Assembly: GCA_023138975.1 (NCBI GenBank)
Contig: JAGLON010000018.1
Location: 96,381-160,380, forward strand
Length of the DNA: 64,000 bases
Reading direction: 5' to 3'
Source of the DNA: Candidatus Zixiibacteriota bacterium
Lineage (GTDB): Bacteria; Zixibacteria; MSB-5A5; GN15; JAAZOE01
The position numbers and the translations under genes were made by a program. Below are positions 53,523 through 63,168 of this stretch, in pieces (the first letter of the stretch is position 1; the number at the start of each line of letters is the position of its first letter). The notes under the pieces were generated by a model. The model was not told where the DNA came from and ran no database searches. It was given only the letters and a program-made list of their open reading frames with translations.

Positions 53523-56282
53523 TTACTTTACCAGAACCATTTTCCGGGTACTGGTAAATGAGTCGTTGGAAATTCGGTAGAAATATATACCGGAAGCGGA
53601 ACGTTCACCGCTTTCGTCATGGCCATCCCAAATGATTTCATGAGTCCCGGCCGGATAAGACTCATCGGTTAACAATCGTATTCTCTGTCCCAAAATATTC
53701 ATAACTTCCAGAGTCACATGACTGGTTTGGGGCAATGAAAACTCTATCACTGTCGAAGGATTAAACGGGTTGGGACGATTCTGGGCCAGGTTGAACATGG
53801 TCGGAATCGATATATCATCGTCAGCATCGGTTGGCGCATACAGTTCCTGCGCGGCGTAGATATTCAAACCGCTGGCGCGACCGTCAGCCCAGATAAAAAT
53901 TCCCCGACCGCGGGATCCGGCGCCAATTGGTGTCTGCATATATGGACCAGTGGAAGTATAAGTTGGAGTATTGGACTGGATCGGCGCCAATGTCGATTCA
54001 TAAATCTGTCGGAACGGAGTCGGAGAGCCGGTTCGATTATCCAGCCATGCAATCAGCAGGTAATTATCAGAATCGACGGTCATCGTAGCGATCCCCGGAG
54101 CTGCAGAGCTGTTGTCAATAATCGACTGCGTCGTCGCCATAACTGTGCCGCCATCATTAAAGACCGTTAAGAACAAGTCCGGTCCGGCCGCACTGAAGGC
54201 ATGCCAGACAATGTAAATCGCATCGGTAGAATTGACACCCGCATCAAATCCGTCAATTGTATATCCGGTTTGATCCGACTGAAACGAGAACATATCAGCT
54301 ACGGTACCATCTGTCGTAACTTTTTTCACCTCAACCGCCGCACCGCCGGAAACTAATCTGTTTAGATACGAAACGATGAAGCTTCCATCGGATGCGACTG
54401 AGACCTGAGCTTTTTCCCCGATACCTGCTGGAGCAGTAGATCCGATGAGGAAGTTATCACCAATGGCATCAAAATTACCATCAAAAAGCTGACCAAATAT
54501 TTTGGGGTTGCTTTGGCGGGTATCAGTCCAGGCTATCAAGGATATACCAGCGGAGTTCATGGCATTGGCCGAATTATAATGTGCTGCCGATCCGGCAAAA
54601 TCATCGTTAACGACGATTTCATCGGTAAGATCATAATGAGGTTTTGAAAACCTGCAGAAAATATTCTGACCGTTAACACCGTTACTGCGAATATCGGTCC
54701 AGCTGATGCACAGAGTTTCGTTAGCTGATGATATGGCCGGCTGAGACTGATTGCCACCCGCTGGATCGGAGTTTATCCGGCGATTGCCGTCAACTAACTC
54801 TCCCCCGACATAAACACGCTGAAGCATAATATCGCCGGCATCTCGACGCATGTCGGTAAAGACAATATCCCATTCATACCGACTTAAGGTCGTAACGGCC
54901 GGTTCTATTGAAGGGGCGCCCTCGTTGTCGTCATTTAAAGTAAATTCTGCCGCAAGCTCGGTTCCGGAATTATTGATTCCGTAGCCAAAAATATCAATCG
55001 ACCCGTCTATTAAATCAGTCCAGATAACAAAGTTTACATTAATCTTGTTGGACGCTATAGCCGGAGTAAATCTCAGTTTCTCGGTACCATTGGAAACGGC
55101 TATTACTGAACCATTCTTGACAACACCATTTGAATAACGCTGCATCATAATAGTATTGTAATTTCCATAAACGGTCCAGGCCGCATTAAGATATCCAAGT
55201 CCGTTGACTGATAAGTCTATCTCCCAGTTGGCGTCATTGGTAGAATTGTCTGAAACAAGCTCATTGCTTCCGTTAGCAACTCCCGCTGCAGTAAGTTTTT
55301 GCAAATAGATGTTTTTGCCATCACGGCTATCAATCCAGGCGGCAATATATCCATCTGTCGGGCTGAATACTATTTCCGGCATATAGCGAGCGGAATCACG
55401 GGCAGATTCGTCAGATATCGAAAAATCAGAAGTATATGGTGTGCCCAAGGAGTTGAATCTGCGGAAAAAGATATCCGCTTTGCCCGACCGGGAATCTTCC
55501 CAGACAATAGCGAAATTGTTATCATTACTTCCAACGATTGCCGGGGACCATTGATGGTCAGTGGTTGAAGTATTGGCATTTAGAAGCCCCGTTGAGGGAG
55601 TTCCATCAGTATTAAATATCCGATAAGCAATATCATCGTCCAGAGTATGGTTTTCCCAGGTAACGACAAGTTTTCCATCGGCCAAACAGGCAGCCGCGAA
55701 TTCTCCTGAATAGCTAAGCATTATGGTATCGGAAACATAAAAAACGTCGGTAAGAACAGCCGCCGTAGAATCAAATCGGGCCGCTTGCAGATTGCCATGA
55801 ATTTCTTCACGCCATACTACATAGAAATTTCCAAGTGTATCCGGGGCTATTCGGGGGTTAGAGAGATTATAGCTCTCACCAAAAATCAGGGATGAATTTC
55901 CGCCGATAGCATTTAAGGCGGAGTTGAAGATTTGGAGATATACAGCTTTCGGGCCAAGACGATTATCTTCCCATACAGCCGCGAATCGACCGCTTGTTAA
56001 AGCGGCAACATCCGGCTCCTGCTGTGTGAAATTAGCCGGGCTGGTGGATTCTGAAATAAGGATATCGTCAAAATTGGTCGCCAGAGAAGCCTGCGGCGCC
56101 TGATAACTAATAGTTGGAACCTGAAACTCACCAATTAATAAATTGGGATTAGCCTCATAGTGAAGGCTATTTCTAAAATCCTCCGAAAAGACGTTCGGAG
56201 TTGAGATATCGGTTCCTAACAGTATTGTATTCAGACCAAACAATACAACCAAAAGAAGGTAAGGAATACGCTTCAAAGTCAT
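53523..56282 (-). CDS. Large secreted beta-propeller-like protein with FlgD-like sorting tail
   Basis: This 919-aa protein has a signal peptide (LLLVVLFGLNTILLG). Some 15 repeats of about 45 residues contain a WxDxRxG-type turn (AAVWEDNRLGPKAVYLQIF, AIVWEDSRSGKADIFFRRF, IISWTDIRSNG-type), consistent with one or two beta-propellers. The C-terminus (NRPNPFNPSTVIEFSLPQTS through SASGIYFYRISNDSFTS, ending RKMVLVK) is a FlgD-like/type-A sorting domain. No catalytic motif was found. It is a likely surface or secreted binding protein. A GCAGGGA ribosome site precedes the ATG. Confidence 0.8.
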   Translation of the reverse strand: MTLKRIPYLLLVVLFGLNTILLGTDISTPNVFSEDFRNSLHYEANPNLLIGEFQVPTISYQAPQASLATNFDDILISESTSPANFTQQEPDVAALTSGRFAAVWEDNRLGPKAVYLQIFNSALNAIGGNSSLIFGESYNLSNPRIAPDTLGNFYVVWREEIHGNLQAARFDSTAAVLTDVFYVSDTIMLSYSGEFAAACLADGKLVVTWENHTLDDDIAYRIFNTDGTPSTGLLNANTSTTDHQWSPAIVGSNDNNFAIVWEDSRSGKADIFFRRFNSLGTPYTSDFSISDESARDSARYMPEIVFSPTDGYIAAWIDSRDGKNIYLQKLTAAGVANGSNELVSDNSTNDANWEIDLSVNGLGYLNAAWTVYGNYNTIMMQRYSNGVVKNGSVIAVSNGTEKLRFTPAIASNKINVNFVIWTDLIDGSIDIFGYGINNSGTELAAEFTLNDDNEGAPSIEPAVTTLSRYEWDIVFTDMRRDAGDIMLQRVYVGGELVDGNRRINSDPAGGNQSQPAISSANETLCISWTDIRSNGVNGQNIFCRFSKPHYDLTDEIVVNDDFAGSAAHYNSANAMNSAGISLIAWTDTRQSNPKIFGQLFDGNFDAIGDNFLIGSTAPAGIGEKAQVSVASDGSFIVSYLNRLVSGGAAVEVKKVTTDGTVADMFSFQSDQTGYTIDGFDAGVNSTDAIYIVWHAFSAAGPDLFLTVFNDGGTVMATTQSIIDNSSAAPGIATMTVDSDNYLLIAWLDNRTGSPTPFRQIYESTLAPIQSNTPTYTSTGPYMQTPIGAGSRGRGIFIWADGRASGLNIYAAQELYAPTDADDDISIPTMFNLAQNRPNPFNPSTVIEFSLPQTSHVTLEVMNILGQRIRLLTDESYPAGTHEIIWDGHDESGERSASGIYFYRISNDSFTSTRKMVLVK

Positions 56283-56717
56283 AAATCAATCCCTGCTTAA
56301 AATTCAAGTTCAGTAGTGCAACTGTTATGCCGGATTATTTTACCCGGCTCGGCATGAGCAATCAGTTGGTGGCGGGTTCTCCTTACCAGTTATGGGATAT
56401 AGGCTTACATGTATTCTGGGGCGGCATTTCCGGGGACTTTTTCCCGGGTGAGGTATCCGCAAAAGTCTGCATCTGGTAATTCAATTGCATACTCTGCAAA
56501 ATGACTATGAAACCTTTACTTTTTATTGTTACAACTTGGCGGGTACAATTTTCTTTGCTATAAACGCAGTACCGGAATAAATATATCTATTATTCCTGAA
56601 TTGTCAAGCACTTAGACGAAACATGCAGAGCCTGATAACGTAAATAGGGATAAGCAAAGACAACCAAGAGTTGCCTTTTTACATCAAATGAATAACGGAT
56701 GATACCGGGATTGTATT
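56283..56717. other. Divergent intergenic region
   Basis: This 435-base gap separates the divergent secreted-protein gene and the ECF operon and holds no gene I can support. A possible plus-strand promoter is TTGGCG (56535-56540) and TATAAA (56559-56564) with an 18-base spacer; the operon would then have a leader of about 150 bases. A CCCGGAAA-like GC-rich segment near 56430 may fold, but I see no clear terminator. Confidence 0.4.
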
Positions 56718-57296
56718 ATGAAGCATGAAGCAGTAAAAGCACAACAAATGGAGTTAGGCGCCACTGGAAATGCATTTGCAGAAGACCTGTCGATTGCCCA
56801 GGAAATAGCGGCCGGAAATCGGGCTCTTTTTAAGCAGGTTTATGACCGCAATATCAATGTCCTCTATAATTTAGCCCGACGTTTGGCGGGTGGCGATATC
56901 GAAGCCGAGGATATTGTCCAGGATACATTTATCCGGGCATACCAGAAAATTAATATGTTTGCCGGGAGATCGACATTGTCCAGCTGGCTATACCGGATTT
57001 GTGTTAATGTCGGCCTGGAGCAGCTACGAAAGAAAAAAGGTACTTACGAAGACCTCAATGACAGTAATTGCGGTACAGTCGAACCGGACCAAAAGAAGCT
57101 GATTCTAAGACGGAAGCTTGATAAGGCAATAAAAAAACTACCGCAGGGATGCCGAACGGTTTTTGTCCTGCATGATATAGAAGGTTTTAACCATCGTGAA
57201 ATAGCGGAAAGACTGAATCTGGCTGAAGGTACTTCCAAATCACAGTTATTCAAAGCGCGTATGACGCTGAGAAAAATTTTGGGCGGCAGTAGGTAA
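56718..57296 (+). CDS. ECF-type sigma factor
   Basis: This 192-aa sigma factor has region 2 (LYNLARRLAGGDIEAEDIVQ, DTFIRAYQKINMFAGRSTLS, WLYRICVNVGLEQLRK) and region 4 (LPQGCRTVFVLHDIEGFNHR, EIAERLNLAEGTSKSQLFKA). No region 3 is present. It is followed seven bases later by its putative zinc-finger anti-sigma and then an adhesin-like gene, a common envelope-stress design. The start at 56718 has only a weak ribosome site; another ATG at 56748 is possible. Confidence 0.92.
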   Translation: MKHEAVKAQQMELGATGNAFAEDLSIAQEIAAGNRALFKQVYDRNINVLYNLARRLAGGDIEAEDIVQDTFIRAYQKINMFAGRSTLSSWLYRICVNVGLEQLRKKKGTYEDLNDSNCGTVEPDQKKLILRRKLDKAIKKLPQGCRTVFVLHDIEGFNHREIAERLNLAEGTSKSQLFKARMTLRKILGGSR

Positions 57297-57303
57297 TTTT
57301 ATC

Positions 57304-58026
57304 ATGTTTACAATAGATAAATGTGAAAAAATCAAAAGGCTTCTATCCGATCGGATTGACACACCTCTTTCGGAGCGGCTGGAGAAGAAAGTCCGGCACC
57401 ATCTTGAACATTGTGATGATTGTCGCCGGGAAGCTGATTTCTATGAACTGATAAAAGCTGATGCTTCCAAAATCGACTCGGTTACACCGCCAGATTTTCT
57501 TTGGGAACGTATTTCACTATCCATAGAGGAACATCCCTGGGGTGAAGACGAACATCGCCAGGTGACTTTTTTCAAAAACCTTTCCCGCCTTTTGCAAGGC
57601 TCCATAAATTATGCCGGAGCGGCATTGACATTTGCCCTGATTGCTTTATTATGCTTGATGCCGGGTGGTTCGTCCGATAGAGAAAACTTTTCGAAAGGCG
57701 CTTCGATTAGAGCTGAGGAAATCGGAACTAACGCATCTTATGTTTCATTGTATATGATGTCACATCGGGAGCGTTTTCCGTATGAGGTGCAGGATTATTA
57801 TCTGAATAAACTGGGTAATTTAGATCAGCAGATAAAGATGATTAAATCAGCGCTTGATAGGTTTCCGAACAATCACCAGATGAGTGAGCAGTTAGTGCGG
57901 ACTTATGCCAAAAAGCTGAAACTATACCACCAGCTCGGCATTGCGTCACCAGAAGACAGAATCACAGGCAGCGGAGCAGCAATGCATATTGAATATGATG
58001 TGCTGAGAGGCGGCCAGTATGAATAA
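57304..58026 (+). CDS. Zinc-finger anti-sigma factor (membrane-bound)
   Basis: This 240-aa protein has an N-terminal ZAS domain with the H-x3-C-x2-C motif in VRHHLEHCDDCRREADF, then a linker and one membrane helix (SINYAGAALTFALIALLCLM, about 98-118). The remaining half would be periplasmic, with a helical repeat pattern (YYLNKLGNLDQQIKMIKSAL). It should hold the ECF sigma factor inactive at the membrane until an envelope signal. It overlaps the start of the following gene by eight bases. Confidence 0.88.
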   Translation: MFTIDKCEKIKRLLSDRIDTPLSERLEKKVRHHLEHCDDCRREADFYELIKADASKIDSVTPPDFLWERISLSIEEHPWGEDEHRQVTFFKNLSRLLQGSINYAGAALTFALIALLCLMPGGSSDRENFSKGASIRAEEIGTNASYVSLYMMSHRERFPYEVQDYYLNKLGNLDQQIKMIKSALDRFPNNHQMSEQLVRTYAKKLKLYHQLGIASPEDRITGSGAAMHIEYDVLRGGQYE

Positions 58027-60325
58027 CAAACTTAATCAAAAGATTTGTTTTATTGCCTTTGCTGCAGGCATAGTGGCCCTTCTGTGTGCTTTGTCTCCAC
58101 TAAAAGCGCAAATGCCTCCCGAACCAGATCTGGTCGATGAAGTCGACCTTGTTAATCCATTGAACGAAGATTCTGTTGATCTTGATCTGATAATTTTCAG
58201 TGAAAACTATGCTGAGTTGATAGAGGAATTTGAAATCGCCGTAGAGGAATTTGACGTTTTTCTCGAAGAATTCGGACAGTTTACACTAAGAGAAACTGAG
58301 AGCCTGTTGCGTGATATTCAAGAATCACTTTTGGAAGATTATTCCGATCAGATTACGGAGGATGTCTTAGAGGAATTAGAAAGCGCTCTGCTAGATATTT
58401 CCAAAGCAGGAAAAGAACTAAAAAAAGAACAAGATAACCAATCTTATAAAAAGCGTAATAAGCTGAGAAAACTGCAACGGGATATTGAGGATATACGGGA
58501 TCAGTTAGAGGATCTGGCCAATGAGTCCGAAGATCATCACAATTACGACAATAAAGTCATCTCAAAGCTAATAGCCCGGAAGATGGAACAAGCCCGAATT
58601 GCTATGCGAACAGCTGAAGAGCGGATAATGACGGCAAATATATACATTCCCCGGGTTCCGCAAGCACCCAAACCGCCAAAAGTCCCGATGATTGTAACCC
58701 CAGATAGCATTATTGATATGTCCGAACTGTACCCCTTTATTCCTGATTTTGCCAATAGCACATACGATTCGGGATTGGCGATGTCTCACAATCTGCAAAA
58801 TTATGAGGCGCAACGGAAATACCATCAAGCCCTGATTCTGAAAGATAGCAGACATTTCAACGCTTCTGAAGTAAAAATCGCCTCTGTCAATATCGGTAGT
58901 GATGACGTTGTCGTGTCTCTAAAGAATGATATTGGCGGTATCAGAGTATCCACCTGGAACCGATCAATAGTCGAAGCTGAACTAACAATCAATTATACTT
59001 CGAATGTTAATAAAAGCCGCCGATTGGCCGAAGATGTAACGCTCACAGTCAATTCGAACATTGTCATTGATACTGGTAACGGAACAGTTGAGGTCATTGT
59101 CGTTTATCCCCATAAGAATGAAAATACGGTAAATATAATCAGCGCTTATCTCGATGTCCGTGTTCCGGTCGGAAATCCATTGAAGATACAGAACTCTTTT
59201 GGCCCGCTAAGTGTAATCGGTCTAAAAAACCGCCTTATTATTAATTCCAGTTTCTCGGAGATGAATATTCAGGAGATAAAAGGTAACGTCACATTAACAA
59301 ATACATCGAGCAGCGTGTATCTAGAGAGTATAACCGGCAGGATTGATGTTAAAAATTCATTCGGGTCCATTGAGGCTATGCGTTTGAATGGTGATGCCCT
59401 CCTGACTAATAGCTATGCTCCTATCACAGTTAAGAGATCCGCCGGAAGAGTAATCATCAACAATACCGGTCCGGTTGAAATAAACCGCTATCGGGGCAAT
59501 GCTCAAATCGAATCCAGTAACGGTTCACTTGAGCTGTATGATATTACCGGAAATCTGGAAGCCTCTAATTCTTTCGGCTCTGTTTTAGTTGAAAACATCG
59601 GCGGTAAAGTGATCGTAGAAAACTCAAACGGAAAAGTTGACATATCAGATGTGAGCGGATCTATAAGGGCAACGAGCAAATTCGCCCCGGTAATTATTGA
59701 GGATGCGAGGCAGGATGTTCAGGTTTCATCGACTAATGGGCCAATTAGTATTGAGGATGTTCAAGGTGATGTGGAGATAGATAACCGTTTTGGCCCAGTC
59801 AGTATAATAGGTGTTGGCGGTTCTGTAGAAGTTGATAACGCTAACTCACCAGTGGAAATATCGGAAGTTAATCAGGATGTTTTCGTGACGAATCAATTTT
59901 ATCGAATCTCACTGATGACAATTTTGGGTGATATCAAGGTTAGCAATCAAAACGCATCAGTAGAAGTCGAAGACATCGGAGGTAGCTCACGGATTAGTAC
60001 TTCCAACGGTCATATCTCCGGAGAGAACCTCAGAGGCTCTTTTTTGATTTCCAATTCATACGGAGATATAGAATTGATCGAAATTCCGGGATTATCGGAT
60101 GACTGCCAGCTCTCGACCAATAATGGCGACATCTCAATTTCGCTTCCGTCCGAATCCGAGTTTAATCTTTCACTGAGAACAACCAATGGATCAGTTAAGA
60201 CTGATTTCACTATGATGATGAATATGAACAGTACCACGACAATTGGGGAAATAGACGCAGGTAAAAACGCGCCGACTCTCACTGTACGCGGTGAGAACAG
60301 TTCCATTGAACTTATCGCTGAATAA
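58019..60325 (+). CDS. Secreted DUF4097-like beta-helix adhesin
   Basis: This 768-aa protein has a signal peptide (about 1-29), a long acidic coiled-coil segment (about 60-205) and a repeat region of about 20-residue units from 280 to 750. Typical units are NSFGPLSVIGLKNRLIINSS, NSFGSIEAMRLNGDALLTNS and SSNGSLELYDITGNLEASNS, with G/N at turns: the right-handed beta-helix pattern of DUF4097/putative-adhesin proteins. Such proteins are often encoded in ECF operons. The coiled-coil plus helix layout suggests a periplasmic or surface filament-like protein. Expression is probably under the co-encoded sigma factor. Confidence 0.8.
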   Translation: MNNKLNQKICFIAFAAGIVALLCALSPLKAQMPPEPDLVDEVDLVNPLNEDSVDLDLIIFSENYAELIEEFEIAVEEFDVFLEEFGQFTLRETESLLRDIQESLLEDYSDQITEDVLEELESALLDISKAGKELKKEQDNQSYKKRNKLRKLQRDIEDIRDQLEDLANESEDHHNYDNKVISKLIARKMEQARIAMRTAEERIMTANIYIPRVPQAPKPPKVPMIVTPDSIIDMSELYPFIPDFANSTYDSGLAMSHNLQNYEAQRKYHQALILKDSRHFNASEVKIASVNIGSDDVVVSLKNDIGGIRVSTWNRSIVEAELTINYTSNVNKSRRLAEDVTLTVNSNIVIDTGNGTVEVIVVYPHKNENTVNIISAYLDVRVPVGNPLKIQNSFGPLSVIGLKNRLIINSSFSEMNIQEIKGNVTLTNTSSSVYLESITGRIDVKNSFGSIEAMRLNGDALLTNSYAPITVKRSAGRVIINNTGPVEINRYRGNAQIESSNGSLELYDITGNLEASNSFGSVLVENIGGKVIVENSNGKVDISDVSGSIRATSKFAPVIIEDARQDVQVSSTNGPISIEDVQGDVEIDNRFGPVSIIGVGGSVEVDNANSPVEISEVNQDVFVTNQFYRISLMTILGDIKVSNQNASVEVEDIGGSSRISTSNGHISGENLRGSFLISNSYGDIELIEIPGLSDDCQLSTNNGDISISLPSESEFNLSLRTTNGSVKTDFTMMMNMNSTTTIGEIDAGKNAPTLTVRGENSSIELIAE

Positions 60326-60456
60326 TCCTGATAAAATAAAGAATTCCTTCTTTTTTAACAACTCTGTGTAACTTTTCTTATGCTTTTACGTTTACTATAG
60401 TAAGGCATAGCAATAACGAATGAATATATAGAGTTTATTTTCAAGGTGGACGAAAA

Positions 60457-60482
60457 GGCCGGCAGGAAGCCGGTCTTTTTTT
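60457..60482 (+). terminator. Intrinsic terminator after the ECF operon
   Basis: GGCCGGC and GCCGGTC form a 7-bp stem (one G-T pair) around AGGAA, followed by seven T. It ends the plus-strand ECF operon. Confidence 0.85.
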
Positions 60483-60553
60483 GTTTCTGCTAAAACCAAG
60501 TGATTTAAATAACTTTCAAATTCCTTCTATCCCCAAGTTAATAATTACTCTGC

Positions 60554-60583
60554 AAAAAAAAACCCGGTAAAACCGGGCTTTTC
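60554..60583 (-). terminator. Intrinsic terminator of the HDOD transcript
   Basis: On the minus strand CCCGGT and ACCGGG form the stem, followed by about nine T. It lies 20 bases after the HDOD gene stop. Confidence 0.85.
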
Positions 60584-60602
60584 ATTTGGCTCTATCTTAA
60601 AC

Positions 60603-61919
60603 CTATCGTAATATTTCCGAAGCAGCCTTCCTCTCCTCCTCAATCTCAGCTATTTGTGCCTTGAGGCGGTCCTCTATATCTAAAATAGAGGTTTCATCAT
60701 GGTATTGAGTTGTATCAAAGCTCGACATTTTCTTGAGTTCTTCAAGAACCAAAGAAATCGTTTCCACAGATTTTATAATAATTTCCATGGAATTTCCAGC
60801 CATATTTTCTCCATCTATAATCGTTTTCTTGGCTATCGCCAGTTCCACCAATTGTGCCCGGCCAAGAATAGTAGCCGAGGCATTATTGATATAATGTGAT
60901 AGAGTGGCCGTTATTGTCTTAAGAGAATCCAGTGCCGCCTTTTTCATCTGATCACGGGCTATTTGGGCCTGCATTTGGCGGTTTTCCCGAAGGACTGATT
61001 CAACTAATATATATTGTTTATATAAAAGACTATTGGCCGATTCCAGAAGATCGGTTATTGAGCCAATATCCATTTCAAGGAATTCAGATTCTTTGATTAG
61101 CAGACCGAGGATTCTCTCCTGCAGTTCAGCCAATACAGTCGGGCCGATTTCAAGCGACTCAGCCAGTATGTCTATTTTTTCCAGATCCGCCTTTTCAAGC
61201 GGAGGTACCTGGCAGGTGCGAAACTTTGAAAGCATATTTCCGAGGCTGACAATCCGGCCCAAGCGGTCAGTGGGCAAACTATCTTCTGTAAACTGACCAT
61301 GGTGTGCCGCAATAGCTTCACCGATAAATTTTGGCAACTTCCATTGGTCGAGTAAAAACTTGCCGACTCTGGCATGATTGGTACCCCAGGTAGCTTCCTC
61401 CAGCTTAACCAAATTCTCGCCGGACTCGACTAATTTCCAAACCCGTTTAAACTGATCGGGATAATTTGCTTCTAACGTAAGGACACCCAGATCATGCATT
61501 AGCCCGGCAACAAAGGCTTCTTCTTCGGGGCGATAGGCGCACAGTTTGGCGATTTCCCGGCAAGCTATGGCTGTTTCAAGCGAATGGCGCCAGAACCTCA
61601 TCCTATCGACAACAAGAGTACTGCCCTCGTACATTTTATACAAACCGGTCGACAATGCCAATGCTTTTACCGCACGGATGCCAAGCGTAATTACGGCCTG
61701 GTTGACAGTGCTTATTTCGCGAGCCGGACCGTAAAAAGGTGAATTTACGATTCGCAACATTCTTGCTGTCAAAGCCGGGTCTTTCATAATTACATTGGCA
61801 AGATCTTTTGCCGAAGCATTCTCATCCGCAGTAATACGAATCACTTCCGCAAGAACCTGTGGTAATGAAGAAAGCTCTTTATTATCTTTTATGAGGTCAA
61901 ATACTTGTTCTTCGGGCAT
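60603..61919 (-). CDS. HDOD-domain signalling protein
   Basis: This 438-aa cytoplasmic protein has the HDOD domain at about 15-215 (SSLPQVLAEVIRITADENAS, LTARMLRIVNSPFYG, FVAGLMHDLGVLTLEANY). The C-terminal part (about 270-430) is helical with coiled coils and an ISHYINNASATILGRAQL-like stretch that resembles a histidine kinase dimerisation helix (ATLSHYINNASATILGRAQL). No ATPase domain follows. HDOD proteins often act in c-di-GMP or chemotaxis-linked signalling. The start is the ATG at 61919 with AAGGA before it, two codons inside the TTG start at 61925. Confidence 0.85.
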   Translation of the reverse strand: MPEEQVFDLIKDNKELSSLPQVLAEVIRITADENASAKDLANVIMKDPALTARMLRIVNSPFYGPAREISTVNQAVITLGIRAVKALALSTGLYKMYEGSTLVVDRMRFWRHSLETAIACREIAKLCAYRPEEEAFVAGLMHDLGVLTLEANYPDQFKRVWKLVESGENLVKLEEATWGTNHARVGKFLLDQWKLPKFIGEAIAAHHGQFTEDSLPTDRLGRIVSLGNMLSKFRTCQVPPLEKADLEKIDILAESLEIGPTVLAELQERILGLLIKESEFLEMDIGSITDLLESANSLLYKQYILVESVLRENRQMQAQIARDQMKKAALDSLKTITATLSHYINNASATILGRAQLVELAIAKKTIIDGENMAGNSMEIIIKSVETISLVLEELKKMSSFDTTQYHDETSILDIEDRLKAQIAEIEEERKAASEILR

Positions 61920-61953
61920 AATCAATCCTTCTAATACAAGTATCGACCGTATG

Positions 61954-63168
61954 TTATAAAGATTTAGAGGATAACTTAAGGCATTTCCCGATTAGTCTCT
62001 TTTTTCTATAAAGAAGTTGTTTTTTTTGACCGGGAGTCACCGGAAGATTTAGAAGTAAATCTACGGTATCAGACGCCGAAAAGGGGTCCTTTTCTTTATG
62101 CTCCTGATATTTTGCCAGTTCTATCAAGTGTTTAACAGCCTGAGGTTCATTGGATTGAGAGAGAGCTTTGGTCCATATTTGACTGGCTTCTTCGAACTGT
62201 CCGACTTTTTTCAGGGTCAATGAATACTGTAGTTGTGCCATCAATGAACATTCATCAATGTAACCCGGCTTAATATTACTAATATACTCTAATAATACAT
62301 CATATCGCTTGTTCTTAAAAAAATGGTTTATTGCCCCCTCAACCATCCCTGTTGAATTGACTATTTCCGGGCGATTGAGCACCTCTGGAATGTAGCGGGC
62401 TACCAGTGCCAGTGAAATAACATCGAGACGGTTGTGGCGGATAATCTCTGGTATCTTGCCCGGCTGGCGGTCATAGAGATAATCGAAATACTTGGCCGGA
62501 ATTAAGAACCCCGGGACATCTTCTCCCCGGTCAAAAGACAGCAATTCTTTTTCGAGTGTTATCAAAGTGCAATCCTCACCCAATCTTCTGAACAATGAAC
62601 GAGCCGGATGAAGCGCGTCCAGATGATAATCTATTTCTGGCAAATCCATACGGTTAATAGCAAACCGTTGGGTAAGCATCGGCCAGTCGAATGATTTACC
62701 GTTGTAGGTAACGAGAATGGTGTCTTCTTTCAGATGCTCACCGGCCAGTTTAAGAAACATCTCCTCGTCAGGATAATCAGGCAGGAAATACTGAACGACG
62801 CGAAACACGTTTTTATAAAAATAACCATACCCGATAAGGAAAATGACCATTCCGGTCCCGGAAAGACCTGTCGTCTCGGTGTCAAAGAATAAAAACTTTT
62901 CAGGATCATAAGTTGTCTCATCTCCCCCGGTTACAAAATGCCAGTTACGGTAGAGATTTTGATGCCGGTGTTCGTCTATGTCTTTCAGATTGGAATAAGG
63001 GAAAATATCGTGATCGTCGATTATTTTTAATACTCGAAAACCGTCGGATTCAATAATCTCAGCCCCGATTATTTCCGCTAATTGAGGCAGATTCTCATCA
63101 CCGGTAGAAGTATCGCCCGGGAGATCGAGAAACTTATCGAGAGTCTGCAGCCGCCGCTTTTTCTTCAT
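61954..63168 (-). CDS. YprB-like RNase H-fold exonuclease
   Basis: This 404-aa protein has a DEDD-type nuclease core at about 85-260. The visible motifs are FFDTETTGLSGTGMVIFLIG (first D and E), VTYNGKSFDWPMLTQRFAIN (second D) and RHNRLDVISLALVARYIPEV (last D). This matches PF13482/YprB-type predicted exonucleases. A helical TPR-like tail follows (about 275-400), rich in lysine at the end. It overlaps the preceding HEAT-repeat gene by 35 bases on the same strand. The substrate is unknown. Confidence 0.82.
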   Translation of the reverse strand: MKKKRRLQTLDKFLDLPGDTSTGDENLPQLAEIIGAEIIESDGFRVLKIIDDHDIFPYSNLKDIDEHRHQNLYRNWHFVTGGDETTYDPEKFLFFDTETTGLSGTGMVIFLIGYGYFYKNVFRVVQYFLPDYPDEEMFLKLAGEHLKEDTILVTYNGKSFDWPMLTQRFAINRMDLPEIDYHLDALHPARSLFRRLGEDCTLITLEKELLSFDRGEDVPGFLIPAKYFDYLYDRQPGKIPEIIRHNRLDVISLALVARYIPEVLNRPEIVNSTGMVEGAINHFFKNKRYDVLLEYISNIKPGYIDECSLMAQLQYSLTLKKVGQFEEASQIWTKALSQSNEPQAVKHLIELAKYQEHKEKDPFSASDTVDLLLNLPVTPGQKKQLLYRKKRLIGKCLKLSSKSL

